Shown here: positions 10,784 through 24,200 of the stretch, piece by piece
Numbering within the stretch: the stretch's first letter is position 1
How the letters are laid out: every line of letters starts with the position of its first letter
NCBI GenBank assembly: GCA_030141605.1
Contig: JAQGDQ010000067.1
Coordinates: 372,001 to 436,000 of the forward strand
Length of the DNA: 64,000 nt
Direction of reading: 5' to 3'
From: Tubiluchus corallicola
Taxonomy: Eukaryota > Priapulida > Priapulimorpha > Priapulimorphida > Tubiluchidae
Program-made: the position numbers and the translations under genes
The notes under the pieces: model-generated
What the model was told of the DNA's origin: nothing
The model's database searches: none
Seen by the model: the letters and a program-made list of their open reading frames with translations, nothing else

Positions 10784-13700
10784 TGAATGGTCCACAATTT
10801 CAATTCATCGTTATAATAATGGCTGTAAATCACTGCATGTAATTATCTAAATAAGAGAAGAGGTTAATTTTATTTTATTTTGCATCAGTGCTGCACAATA
10901 CTGAAGTAGAATAGCTTTAATAAAAATGTGTAGGATATTAACTATATACTAAACTTGGATAGGTTATCACTATTGTAGGGCATATGTATAGATAATTTGT
11001 GTGTATTTGTAGGTGATTAATTTTTGCAAATTCTTGATTTGAATGCCATGTTGTTTTTTTAAAGTTTATTTCTTAATGTTAAGTAGATGTGTATTTATCC
11101 TGTAAGATGTAATATGCTGTGATTGCTGCTTATAAATATTTATTCAAAGTGCCTTGTGTAAATCAGAGATATTTTCAGCTAGTTGCATATATTTTGGTCC
11201 ATTTTTCGGTTATTTTAATTGTCAAAATTTTTACTCTTAGGTTTGGATGCACAATGTAAGAGGCATGTTTTATCACATGAATGAGTATGTACATCTTATT
11301 TTAATATTAGACTAATTTTTGTAATATTATACTGTATATTTGTTAATGTTGACAGCTGATGTTATTAGTTCTATATCAATGCCCAAATATTGAAAAAATT
11401 ACAGACCTGATTTAAAAACCTATGTACTGTCTCACCTGAACATATAACCAACTATCATAATCATTCTAGTCATTTAAACGTTCATCAAGTTTTGAGAGGG
11501 TTGAATTTGGTAGCACCGTGCAGCAGAATTTCCTCTAAGTGAAAGTATTTAAGCTTTAGTAAGGGTTGCTACTAATTTTTCAACTTATGTGCATAGTCTG
11601 AACCATTATACCTGTGCAATGATTGTGTGTATTAAATGCTGTAATTATTAAGAAGTAATAAATTATGAGTTCTATTAAAACTAATTTTTATTTTGAAATA
11701 CTGCAACAGAATTAGGCTAAATTAATATATATATATATATATGTAACTGATCAGAAACTGGTTTTGTCATCATAAGCAAAAATGAGCAATAACAATGTCT
11801 GAGTTCTAATTTAGGAGTGTCATTGGGTGACTGCTACTTATTTAAAAAAATGAGACAGTTATTAATAATGAAATTTACTTCTTATGCACTGATAATTATG
11901 CACGCAAAGTATGAGAGGACACATACTTGGTTAGATACAGCTAATGACACGTGAAACAAACTAGTTTCATTGTACAACATGTGCATGTACTGTATAATTA
12001 AAATAAAAATTCTGACAATGGCAAATTTTCGCAACAAAAATGGCACCTTGTTTTTGTGAAACAGTATGGTATTAAACAGTAAATACTCGTCAGTACTATT
12101 CTACTTATAATGCAGATGACAACATTCAGGTTAAAATGACAGCCCCTACCCAAATGTACCATCTCTATAAAAACTCGAACATGATTAATAAAGTGATCAT
12201 GATAAACCATTGAAGTAGAAATTAAAACTATTGCATAAAACTCGCACAAAATGTAAGGTATAAATGAGTTTATATGACTAAGTTATTTTTAAAAAAATAC
12301 TTAAATGCCAAAATCCACAAAAATAAATAAAACCTGTTTATCAAAAAGTTATTTGTAAAAAAATACGTTTGGTATTACACTAGCTAAAACTAAGGTTCAG
12401 TTGATTAGCAGATAAAATACATCGTTCAATGTAAAAAAAAATAACACCAGTTATTACATCCCCAACACATGAGAACAAAGTCGCTTCATTGCTACAAAAA
12501 CGTTCCTTGAAAATGAAGTTGAAAGTCTTCAATGGACAAAGAAAACACACTCATGAAGTAGAAAACATTTTGAATGATAGCACTCTTGTCATTCATGGGC
12601 CAATTTTACATCACACGTTCCACTATAGAATATTAACTACTCACAAAGTCATTTCACTCAACGTGGAGCATCTTTTGCTCCATACATGTTTCAGACAGAA
12701 CTAAGAAAGCTGCTAACTGACTTGGATGACACAATAAGTTGTGACTGCCATACGGAGTCAAAGTTTGTTGAGTCAACATACATGTATAGTAGTCAGCTTT
12801 CAAAAATATTAGGGAAACCTCCAAATTTAAGAGAAAAATGCTGCCCATACAGGGAATTAAATTATTGTAAAGAGCTTTAGATTGCTAAAAAGTAAGCAAA
12901 ACTTTAAATCAGTTGAAGCATTTATATGTGGAATAATTATCCTATGTTTTTAACGACAAATTTGTTCTGCAAATGATGTCCAATATCATGAAAAATCTGA
13001 TGATTAAAATTAATCATACAACATGAGCTCACTATCACAGCAAAATAGTTTGATTTGGCAAGTCAACACCTTTGTCATACATGCACATGTCATTACATTA
13101 TCATGAGTAAGTCAACCACATCAAAGTGAATAAAAGTCAGTTCAGCAGTTTTCAATACATAATGGATAGTCAGTATGATTTGGCAACTTTAACTAAAGAT
13201 AAATAAAGACAGGGAAGGACTGACTAACTTTCGAAACATATACGAGACTCTGACCAAAACCTACCACTGTCATCCCCTCACCAAGCACTAGTAGCTTGTT
13301 ATTCTATGAAATGTCAATGCTTGTTCACCACAAGTGCATAACATTGCTCTGTATATTTAGCTCATTTACAACTCAAAGTTTTAGTAGTTTTCTACAATCA
13401 TAATGCAGCATAATATGGTAAAATGACTTTGCTTAATGTCATAATACAATTATAACCTACTGAACATTTTCAAGAGATTATGAACAGTGCATAATCTATA
13501 ATCTTAAAATAAATTAATGATTAATCATCCTACAATGTAATTTTACAAATAAGGCACAGGCTTAATTGAGGGCAACAAATGTATGGTAATTTTTACCTTA
13601 CATAAATTTCACATTCATTTTTAATTATAATTATTATTAAACGATGAGTTCAGAAACCTAATCAAATCATGTATGCTTAATACAAACCATTTGATTAATG

Positions 13701-13890
13701 AATTTCACTTTTGTCTGCAACCATCAACATTATCCTATGGAAGGAAATCTTTAACTCTGAACTCGAAAATAATACTATTGTAATCTGTTACATTACAAAT
13801 ACACAATCAACAGTCAGCATAAGCCTAATTTCATTTCAGCTTGATTTGACATTTATCTCTTAACAAATTAACATGCCTATTAAAATTAAA
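10784..13890. other. Intergenic or 3'-UTR AT-rich DNA
   Basis: Between the candidate terminal exon and the calpain 3' end no gene could be supported. An (AT) microsatellite lies at about 11725-11741. Two overlapping 65-70 codon frames at 12489-12880 were considered and set aside. Confidence 0.5.
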
Positions 13891-13901
13891 TTTAATATTT
13901 T

Positions 13902-13907
13902 TTTATT
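13902..13907 (-). promoter_or_regulatory. Candidate calpain polyadenylation signal
   Basis: AATAAA on the minus strand, about 160 nt downstream of the calpain stop codon, followed by A/T-rich sequence. It is the nearest canonical signal. Confidence 0.4.
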
Positions 13908-14067
13908 TTGCAGCATGATTTTTTTTTATCAAGACTATCTCAACAGCATTCAATTTTTTTATAAGAAGTTATTCTTCGCATAGTTTCAAATTTAGTGACT
14001 GCATTTTTGTCTTTTCTTGTGTTTAGCGTGTTTTGTAATTTATTTTGTGCTTTTCAGGTTGCTGAGT

Positions 14068-14247
14068 TTATAGACTCGCCAAATCGTCGTGTGTTTGTAT
14101 TTTTAACGTTAACTTTCCTTGCTTTGGCTGATCGTCAGCTTTCTTTGGCTGCAGTGGACACTCCAAAATCCGAGTTTGATTATCTACTGGTGCATCAATG
14201 CTAACTTTTCCCATGAATTGGTCCACAACAGGGTTTTTGTTCCACAC
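14068..14247 (-). CDS. CAPN5: Calpain exon 12: end of C2 domain and stop
   Basis: Residues 584-642. It opens [17 protein letters not shown], matching the C2 strand that reads VWN...DEFLG in CAPN5, and ends THDDLASL before TAA at 14070-14068. The acceptor GGTAG precedes 14247. Phase 0 entry matches exon 11. Confidence 0.95.
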   Translation of the reverse strand: MWNKNPVVDQFMGKVSIDAPVDNQTRILECPLQPKKADDQPKQGKLTLKIQTHDDLASL

Positions 14248-17200
14248 CTACCATAAAGATATTATCTTAATGTTAGCTTCACTAAATTAGCCCAACCTAG
14301 TCTTCTACTGCTCAATCGTATTTGAATAATATTCGACTGCTTAATCTGTTAATCTCTGTCTTATTTTACCATACAACAGACTGCACTTTTGTAAAATAAG
14401 ATAATTATATACTTTGTATTTTTATAAAATAACTGGCTTTATTGTGTGAGTTAACTCTCTGCATAGCTGTTGAAATCAATAAATATTACTACTACATAGT
14501 ACTATAATTATTACCTCTATTTCAATAGGCTTATTAACATCTTTGCGGTAAAATATAGCAGTAGCCATATCCCACGAAGGATTCAATGAATCGGATACTG
14601 TGGGAGTTTTAACTTTTTTCTTGCCACATTTAATGATGCAGTAAGGGTCAGCTCCTATAATAAAAGAATTAAAAATTTTAAGTATAGCTCTTATGTAACA
14701 TATCTACATTAGTGCTATTTATGTTTTTGTTGAGAGAAAGATAGCTAAATATTATAATTACATTAGAATAATGGTTTGGCAAAAGTTTTATAGAGACACA
14801 ATGAAAAACTGCACTTACCTTAAATCTAAGTTTTTAACACATTTACATGATACTTCTAGTATTAGGCATTACGTTCTAATTTTGATGCAGAATGATTTTG
14901 GTATTAAATGAAACACAGAATATAAATAATAAAAGTTCGATTACAATTTTCATTTATATTTTTAAAATATGTACTAGCCACAACTTTAAAACAAAAAGTG
15001 AAGCAAATGTATTAGTCCAAAATACTAGTGAAGATAATCAGTAATATTTCGTGATTTTTACAACTACAGGCAGCAAATGTTAAACTACAGCCATTAAACA
15101 ATAGGCATTTTCTACTGAAAACCAAAGTGAAGCATTTATTCCAACCTCCTTCATCTCTGTCTTGCTTCTCCAAATCTGATGCAGAACGACAAGTAACAAC
15201 AACTACAGAGCTTGGCATTGAGATACATGGCCATATGCTAGGCTGAGGAACTTCATGTATCAACTCTCTAAAAACACAGAATAGCATGCAAACAACCCAT
15301 GCTGCTAATAGTGGTGAATAATGAAAATGAAATCACAGAAGATGAAGCACATCAAATGTGTAGCTGAGACATGCCATGTTTATTTTGTTGTACCGAGTGA
15401 AGCACAAAAAATACGACACTGTTTCAACTTTCTTAATGCACCTTTTCAATAAACATTTTTAATGCAACAGTTTAGAGATCAGTACTAAAAACTGACACTT
15501 GCTTGAATGGTTTCATTGCCATTACTAAATTAGATGAACCATTACCTAAAACTACTTTTTTGTAATTAAACAATTGACAACAAATTACTTATTGCAATAC
15601 TAAATGCTCTTTATTAGAAAGCCTACAAAGCTACAGTAACGGTACTCTAGTTTTTTTGTTAAAACTTTCAAGAAAACTTTATATGCTACAGAAGACAAAT
15701 TGCATGAGCATTCGAAAATATCAAAGAAGTCTGTAAAATCCATGATTCAGTAGTAATTTGGAGAGGTCAGACCAAAACAAACCAGAACAATGCCTGTATG
15801 TGAAAAAAAAATCAGCATTCCAACTGAAGCTGCTGTATTTAAAATGGAGGTATCATAGTTTACAGTGTGTATACATGAGGTCAGATATGCTTCCTCTGCT
15901 GGCAGACACAGCAAACCCGACAATGGTAGACACAAAACATGAAAGCCATTTGCAGGAAAACTGACAGACATATTGATGTGAGTTTTGTCTGCTAAGTGCT
16001 AACATCCACTCTGCTGCACTTTTGTTTCACAATAAAATTAGGTCAAGCAGCGCAATAACTCTGACTGTTACAGTGGATTACTCAGACTCTACACTTATAT
16101 TCCAGATAAGCTGCATTGACCGTCACAGTGGATTCCTCAGACAATAAATATACATTCCAGATAAACCGCACTGACCATCACAGTGAATTCCTCAGACAAC
16201 GAATCTACATTCCAGATAGACCCCATTGGATGTGTACTGAACTGTGCAAAATATGGTAATTTGTAAGTTTTGATTTTATATTTTTTGAGAAAAAACTGTA
16301 AATTATAATAAAAAATTTCTTACTGCATTTTAGCCATTTGAATTAGTAAATGATATTGCAATTAGGGATGTTAAATGATACAAATTTGGCAATACGATAT
16401 TTTTTCCAAAAAAATATCTATGATAATTTGGATACAAATGGTACATTACATTTACACCTACACATTTACGCATTTAATGTACATGTATACTACTTATGCA
16501 TTTTAAGGTACAATCCTGTAGATTAAAGCTATGTAACGACTTTAAACTTGGACATGATTGATCCAGCTTGCCTTCAACACTACTCACCAGACACCAACTT
16601 ACGTCACCTTTTTTCAAATAATGCCGGCAGCGATTTTCATTTGGCATTTCTTTTACATTTTTAAGCAAAGCGTTCTATGCGCATATATTGTGTGGTGATT
16701 TCAATATTTTTAATTATACATTAAAATGCAATAATTGTTGTTCGAAGATTGGTTCTTCCTTTAAGTACTTCAGTGTGTTCAGTGCTGTATACTTAAATGG
16801 CTGCTAGCTAAGAAACATAATTTTGTTTGTCATAATGATTCATAAATAAGTAAGTTGCAACAGGTAAATATATGACTGTGACAAAACTATTTGTCTGTGC
16901 GTGCTACTGACAAATTGTCACTAAAAATACTGTCAGTAAATCCCTAATTGCAATTCAAGAATTCATGTTTTCATGGTTCACAATTTTTTCAACTAAAACT
17001 CTTGTTGTTTAAATACACCTAAACTATTTTGTAGATTAGCTCACATTATCAGATATAAAAGAAATACTACTGAATCTAAAAATTTGATTTTACCAAACAA
17101 GAAAATGATTTTTCTCTCAAGTCTGAACTGGCCGAATTTCAAATACTTATATAAAAAACAACTTTTCGTGTTGTGTACTGGACTGTACCAAGAGCAACTT

Positions 17201-18208
17201 TACCAATTTAAATTGTGTTCGATTTTTTGCGCTACCCGGCAGCTCTAACTTCTATGTATATTTTTAAAACACATATTTAAAAAACAAATTTGTATTACAA
17301 AAAGCCATGCTACATTCCTGATGATTACAAAAATGTACAGGTACAATGATAGCAAAAAATGAAACCAGAATACATGCAAGCTAGATTTGCACTTCACATG
17401 CATTATATAACCATGCTAAAGCATCAGTAGCCACATTCAAAAATGTAATCAGATAAAGGCATTTAAAATTTCAAACATGCACTGCTCTACCTCCTGACCA
17501 ATCTTGTTTCTCCAGAGCTCGACAGTGCTCTACACAAACCACAGATACACAGCGTGCAGTGCCGCTACAGCATGGTATTCTACTAGGAGGTGGTACATCT
17601 CTTATTAACTCCCTACATGGTTAATGAAATAAAGTTAAAAAATGTACTGAACTGCAAGTCCAGCAGCAAGGCATGTAAAAACTGTATGATATTTCTTTTC
17701 TTCCACATACTACAGCCTTTAATATGTCTTTACTACCCAATCAACCAACAACTTAATAATGGTAATAAGATCATAAACTGTTTAAGTAACATACTGCTTA
17801 CTGACAAGGATACCTAAAAAAACATTTAAATAGACTACAGTGCTGTCACTGAGCACCAATATAACTGACCAACAAAAAACCCCATAGTGTGGATACATAA
17901 TACAAACATTGTGTTTGTCTTACTACAGTGTCCATGCTACAGTGCATTCAGAACCTGTGACTCTTGAGTTTGAACTTGCAAAGTCAAACAGCGTGAAATA
18001 TGACATTATCAACACTAACAATATCGTACATCTCACACCATTTTGAAAACACACAGCAGTTTTAAAGTCAAATAGTCATTCATATACCCAACAAAGCCAA
18101 AACTGAATCAAAGGAGAAGAACCGTACTCAGCTTACCTGTCAAATTTCAGCCGTATATTTTAACAATCGAGCTACAGATTGTCCACGTATGCACGCATGA
18201 CACACACA

Positions 18209-18267
<59 letters not shown>

Positions 18268-21200
18268 ACACATCCTCTCACCCACTCACAGATCAGACCG
18301 ATTGCTCTAATTCTTCTTACTTGTCTCTTTGCAGACCTGAAGGTGAGGGAGGGTCAAATACATGAACCTGTACTTTGAAGGGAAGCATCAACTAGACAAA
18401 ACGTGAAAATACAAGCAGGCGATTGCAAAACGTAATATCAGTGATCTTATAAACCCAAAGTTAATTAAATTTTGATAACAAATTTGAAAGACAGAAAATG
18501 AGAAAAAAATAAGATGCAACAGGAATTTGAACCAGAGACCATTGCAAATGTTTTAGACCATTAGGCCTATAAGACCACTAGGTCATTGATCATTGGGAAT
18601 AAGGGATTGCTTGGATGCAATACTTGCTGTAAGCTGTTTTATTCCACTAAATATTGATTATTAGGGCTGTTTGCCTCATTGAGGGAAACAATTGAACATA
18701 GCAAACATACTTGATGCCTTTGATCAGTAGCTGATCTAAGAGGGCCAGTCTTGATAATGCACTAGGTTTGGGTCCTGCCACTAACATGTTTAGTAGGTCT
18801 GCCATTGAATGCTGGATTCCGGCTTGTAGTGTGATGAATCTCATAAAAAGATAAATAATGCACACACTGAGCAGATAGTGTTTGTGGCCTTGTTGGGGGA
18901 AATTACCTTACACAACGTTATGAATTTATAATACAGGAAGGAAACATGATATTCCAGTAAAAAGTTTTCAACTAGGCAACATCATTTTCAAAATCCAGTT
19001 ATAGCACACTTAATAATGTGGATTCACTGAATGAGAAAATTGGACTTACTTGCAATCGCTAGCCTGACTCGTAAACAATCTGAGCATAAATTCCCCATCT
19101 TCATTTGGTTCAAAAGTCGTGGGAACTAAGATGTATGTGCCTTTCTTCAATGTTAAACGACTGAACACAGATCTAGTACGAGCATAAACTGAATCACCAG
19201 CTTTTTCGTGAATGTTGTGTAACCTGTATTTTCGATTAAGTTCAGCCTACACATAAACAAAAGTTTCTTTCAGTTTAAAAGTTACAATGAATATTGTATC
19301 AAATTAAGAAACAAAGAGAAACTTGATGGATTAAAGATCATTTAGTACTTAATATCAAACAAAACAAATAACCAATCAAGAAGTATTTACAAATTACTAG
19401 GCTTGAAGTTTGTGCGATCTCTAAGTGGTTGAAAATTTCAGTAAGACAAAATGTCTGTGCAACAGTTTCATGCTTGTTTTTGCACCCAAAAGACTGATTC
19501 AGTCATCCATTCAAATTCATAGGATCACATTTCACTCTAATGTGTCTACCATCATTACTTATATTTTGTCCACTTTTTTCCCTTCCGTTTCTTTCTTATT
19601 TCCAAGTATTTCTACTTTTGCTTGCTCTTAGTGCTGAAAACGTTTTTGAAAGTTAAGAAATCAACTGAAACTTAGGTTCCAACTGCTAGGTCATTATCTT
19701 AATAAAATGGCAGATAAACTTTAATTAAATAAAATGGCTGATAAACTTTAATTAAAAGTATTAGTAGAACATCTTATACTCATTGAATATTAAGCCTCAG
19801 AACAGACATGAAAGTCGTATTACAGTTGAAAAACATGCGTATCACAAGAGAAAAGCACAAGAACATGCCTGATATTATTAATGTAATTTGGTGAATTAAA
19901 ACTTCAATAGAAACAGATTTATGCTAAAAATGCATTATCATTACGATATAAGTGCAGATAATGACCTTCATAATAAAGAATCCAATTGCAAGATTTTTTC
20001 CACCTCCAATAGCTCTACTCTCTCGTGTGTCTCTTTGTGTCAATGAAATCAAAATTTCATCTTCTGGGCTCTCATGGATCTCAAACTTAAACTAATGAAA
20101 AAGTAACAAATAGTAGTAGTAAAAGTAAACTGCAACTACAGTACAATAGTAATAGTAGTCTGTTCCGTTGTAACTAAATATATTACGAAATGTCTTTTTT
20201 GCCAGTTATTTTAATAAGAAATAAAGTAAGAAGTTGTCATGGTATTATAAATAGTTGACTAACTTGCGGGTTTTGCAAAAAAGTGTTTTTGTGGTTGATA
20301 CAACCACCACGCCTGTTTCCACTCCACTGTCCAAATCTCATTGCTTCATGCCACTTCTTTTGCAATGACAGGTAGCGTGTGTTGATCAGTCGACAAATTG
20401 AAACGTCTGTGAAGTTCTGGCAGAAATCTTCCATTGTCATCCTGCAATAAAAACCAATAAAAGTAAGTTTCTCTGCTACAGATGTGCCTACTTGTAGTTT
20501 TTTATTCCTCCAAAAATTTGCAGGTAGAACTATGGTGTTCTTGCTGGAAACAAAAATATATTTTAGCTCTTTTGAGCCAAAAATAGTAGCTATTACCTAC
20601 CATTATTCAATATTACAGTTTATTATATTGCTTACACCCATTTAAATGAAAGTTAACATTGAATTTACTTTTTCTTAAAAAAATACTTTTTAAAAATATG
20701 TATTTACTCGAGCAAATTCTGGCTTTGAATTTACTTGGATCTTAAAGTCAGTCCAGAATTGGAATGATTATTAAAAAATCTTACAGTAAAAAAATGAAAA
20801 GTAGTGGCATTTCAATACACGACTGTGTACTATCTTCAGATGAAAGAAAAGAGAGAACAAAGGTCATTAAATACTAATTATTTTATTTCACAAAAGGCGG
20901 TCACTAACTAACTAATTTTGTGAATGTATTACAAATTATAAAATTCCCAAAAAATATTAATTATTTGGTGATTTATTGGTCTTTTTCTTTCTTCATGAAG
21001 AGTAGAAGTACACACTGCACAGTGCTTCACGTGTTTTTTTCCTCATTGTAAGATTTTTTATTAACAACTAACTGGTGCTGTAAAATTTATATAATAGTTC
21101 AAAGTTTGTTTTAACATATTTCGAGAAGTTAAGATGCTGACATGTATTTTAGATTTTTAGTTTCACATTTCTTTTTTCATGCAACTTAGATGGCTAAAAA

Positions 21201-24200
21201 ATGACATACAGTTGAGCTTACCAGAACTCTCCATCATCCGCTTTAGTTAACCCCAGAGATTCTCTTTGTGCATTACTGATGTTCTGCCATTCAGGATCGC
21301 TAAAGAATTAAGAAATGAAAAGAATTAATATTTAAATTTAATATTAAAAGGGCATGAAGAGTCACAAATATTTATTCATTTAATATAAAAAGGTTGTCTA
21401 ATGTTCTCCATTTTCTAGAAAGACCAAATTACATGCTATAAGCTTAATTATATTATATTATATTAATTGCTGATACTACACTGCATTACACATAGATGTT
21501 TAATTTCTGCTCAGTCCTATGTACTATTGCTTGCTTTGGCTTGTGCTTCAATAAAAAATAAAAGAAGTACCTTACACAAGTGGCTAAGAACAGAAAAAGT
21601 ATGACGTCAGCAAAATAACATGCTCAGAAGTATCCAATTCCTGACATTATACTCTATCTTAACAAATCAACTATTCAACCTTACATGAAAATATCTGTAC
21701 ATGCGAGCTGGTGTTTCAGCTTAATATCTTAACCTAGTTGACAGATGATAACATTATCAAACAAATGAACAATCGAATGTGCTCAACTTCGTAAAAGCAT
21801 TTCAATCGGTTTTGAATTCTGATTTAGGGTCAAGCATGCACCTACTTACAGACTTCTCAAAAGCCAGTTGTTTTGTTAAACACTACTTTCAAAGAAAATG
21901 CTCTTATTGTGTTGTTTTACTGTTCCAAATCAGTTTGCATCTAGTTATCATTTTACTGCCTGCACATGCCTAATTTGCTCTCATAGTTTTGCCTTGGACA
22001 TTCCTAAATATAGCAGCATTGCTTATAAGCTCACATTCTTCATATCTTCATGTTTCTAGGTTTTTCCTCATGCTTCCTAACTGTCGAATTTTTTAACTGA
22101 AAATTTGTTCCCTTGTTGACTACAACCTCTCACACATGAAGACGAATACCAAAAGCATCTTCTACTATTAGCAAATTACTTCTAGGAATTTTCTTATTCT
22201 ACGTTGTGACAAAATAGAAACTGGATTCATTAACAAGCCTATGCCTCTAAAATAACACACTGAACTGAGAGCGATTTCTTAGCTGAGTTCGGATGCAAAT
22301 ATGTCTTCCCTCAAAACCTGCTCCCTCAAACAGCTAGAATCAGCATGGCAATGAAACTTTCCAAAGTGAGCATCGAACCCCCATCTGTTCACTACCAGTC
22401 TTGGCATTGCCTAACTTTGGCCCTTGATGTTAACCCAAAGTACCAAGTTAGTGAAGTACAGTGACTTACATGTAATAAAGCTGATAATTATTGATAAATA
22501 TACAAGGCATTTAAAAAAATTGAACTTACTCATCACTGAAAGCTCCATTCCACTCCTTTTCACCCCAAGGGTTGCGCATGCGAACCATGTAAAGCTTTTC
22601 TTTTGCAGTGTAGCGAAACAAAAATCCTTTGTCTCCGAGGTAAATCTTTTTCACAGCTGTTATGCCGTATGCATGACCTCTTACTAAACCTGAGCTGGTC
22701 CGAGATTCCATCTGCTGAGCAGATTGAACCTTTAAACAATAAAAGTAAATTGAAGTGTTTCACATCACAGCATTTAACGATGTGATACAAACAAAACTTA
22801 AAAGAAATCTTATAAGAAACTTGATCAATGAATTGAGGCTATAAAAACTAAAGCATAAATCCAAAAAAGCCACTTATTCTAGTAAATGATAGTGAAAACA
22901 AATTAATGATACCAACTTAATGGCGTAGCACTTAAGAAAGACAACAATAGTAACATATATCATTGGCTACATACAGCAATGGCACATGACATGAGAGAGG
23001 TACGTTCCCATTCTTTCTGCATTGTCTTATATAAATGATAACGTTTTTCTTCATCATTTGCAAAACCACCTTCTAATAAATTGATGGTTTCTGATACGCC
23101 ACCAGTGAAATCCTCCAGTGCGTCTGACAAATTGCCACCATCTAATGCTTCGTAGCAACCACTCAACCTGAACAGAAATCAATTATCGTAATTAAGCAGC
23201 TTAAGTACAGTCATGTTCTTTGAATTTAGAACAGACGATTGCTATAGAAATGATTTGGAAAGTATCAAAATTCATTTTTACCATATCACAATTGATAAAT
23301 AACTTATAACAGTATCAATAAGAATAATAAAAAGATGAAAAAATCCCACCATAAATTGTTACGATTTACATTTCAATACTGGACATACCGTGACATTAAG
23401 TTAGAGCCATTTCATAATAAAAAGCAAGTAACGCCTTATAATTCTTTACATCATTCCTCTCAGAAATAAAACCTACTGCTCTCTACTGGGTATTACACTT
23501 GTGTGCAAAAAGGCATCCAGTTACTTATGTCATGAATTATATTGTCATCTAGCACTTTTTAATGAACAACAATTAACATAATTCTACATAAAATTAAAAT
23601 TGCGTGCTTTTTTGTTTCAGTGATTTAATTGTAACTTCTTGTAAATGAATTAAGTTTAATTTAATCTAGTTTATTTATAAAATGCCATAAATACAACAAT
23701 GTTATATATTTTACAAAGAAGCTGTTACTACAACAAATGAACAAAATTTAATTTCACCATAAATTGATATATCTGCTGAGGCCAAGAAGGTAGACTTGTA
23801 CAGGACTGAGCAGACGGCTAAATGGAAAGATAAAAAATAAAACGTGCAGGATAAAAAAGCAAAAAATGAAATACAACGGTGGTACTAAGGGTAAAGAAAT
23901 GACAATGAAAAGTGAATGAGATGACGGTGAAAATGAAGATTAGATTCAGATGAGAATGTAAAGGGAAATAGATCAATCAGCAAAAATCAGTAGGAGTCAT
24001 GCCAGGAACTTAATACTTCTATACTTCTTGGTTATTCTTCTTCTTCATTCTTGTATGACATGTGACTAATAAGAGATTACTATACATTATACAGAAAAGA
24101 GTTTGTTAGCACCAGAACTCATTTAACTTTATCAACTAATATGACAGTTTGAGATTATATATCTAGCCTATTAATTAATACAAGACGTTTTAGACTTCTT

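Noticed and set aside
12489-12880. Two overlapping frames (one ending LREKCCPYRELNYCKEL)
   Set aside because: They have no homology that I recognise, both strands are open, and there is no splice context beyond a weak TTTCAG. Left unannotated.
18309-18400. Possible extra calpain exon between exons 9 and 10a
   Set aside because: No acceptor gives a phase compatible with exon 9 without a stop, and exon 9 joins directly to 10a or 10b with a conserved Lys-Glu-Leu.
22340-22430. Possible SINE with GGGGTTCGATGCTC on the minus strand
   Set aside because: Only one promoter box is convincing and no repeat boundary is visible.
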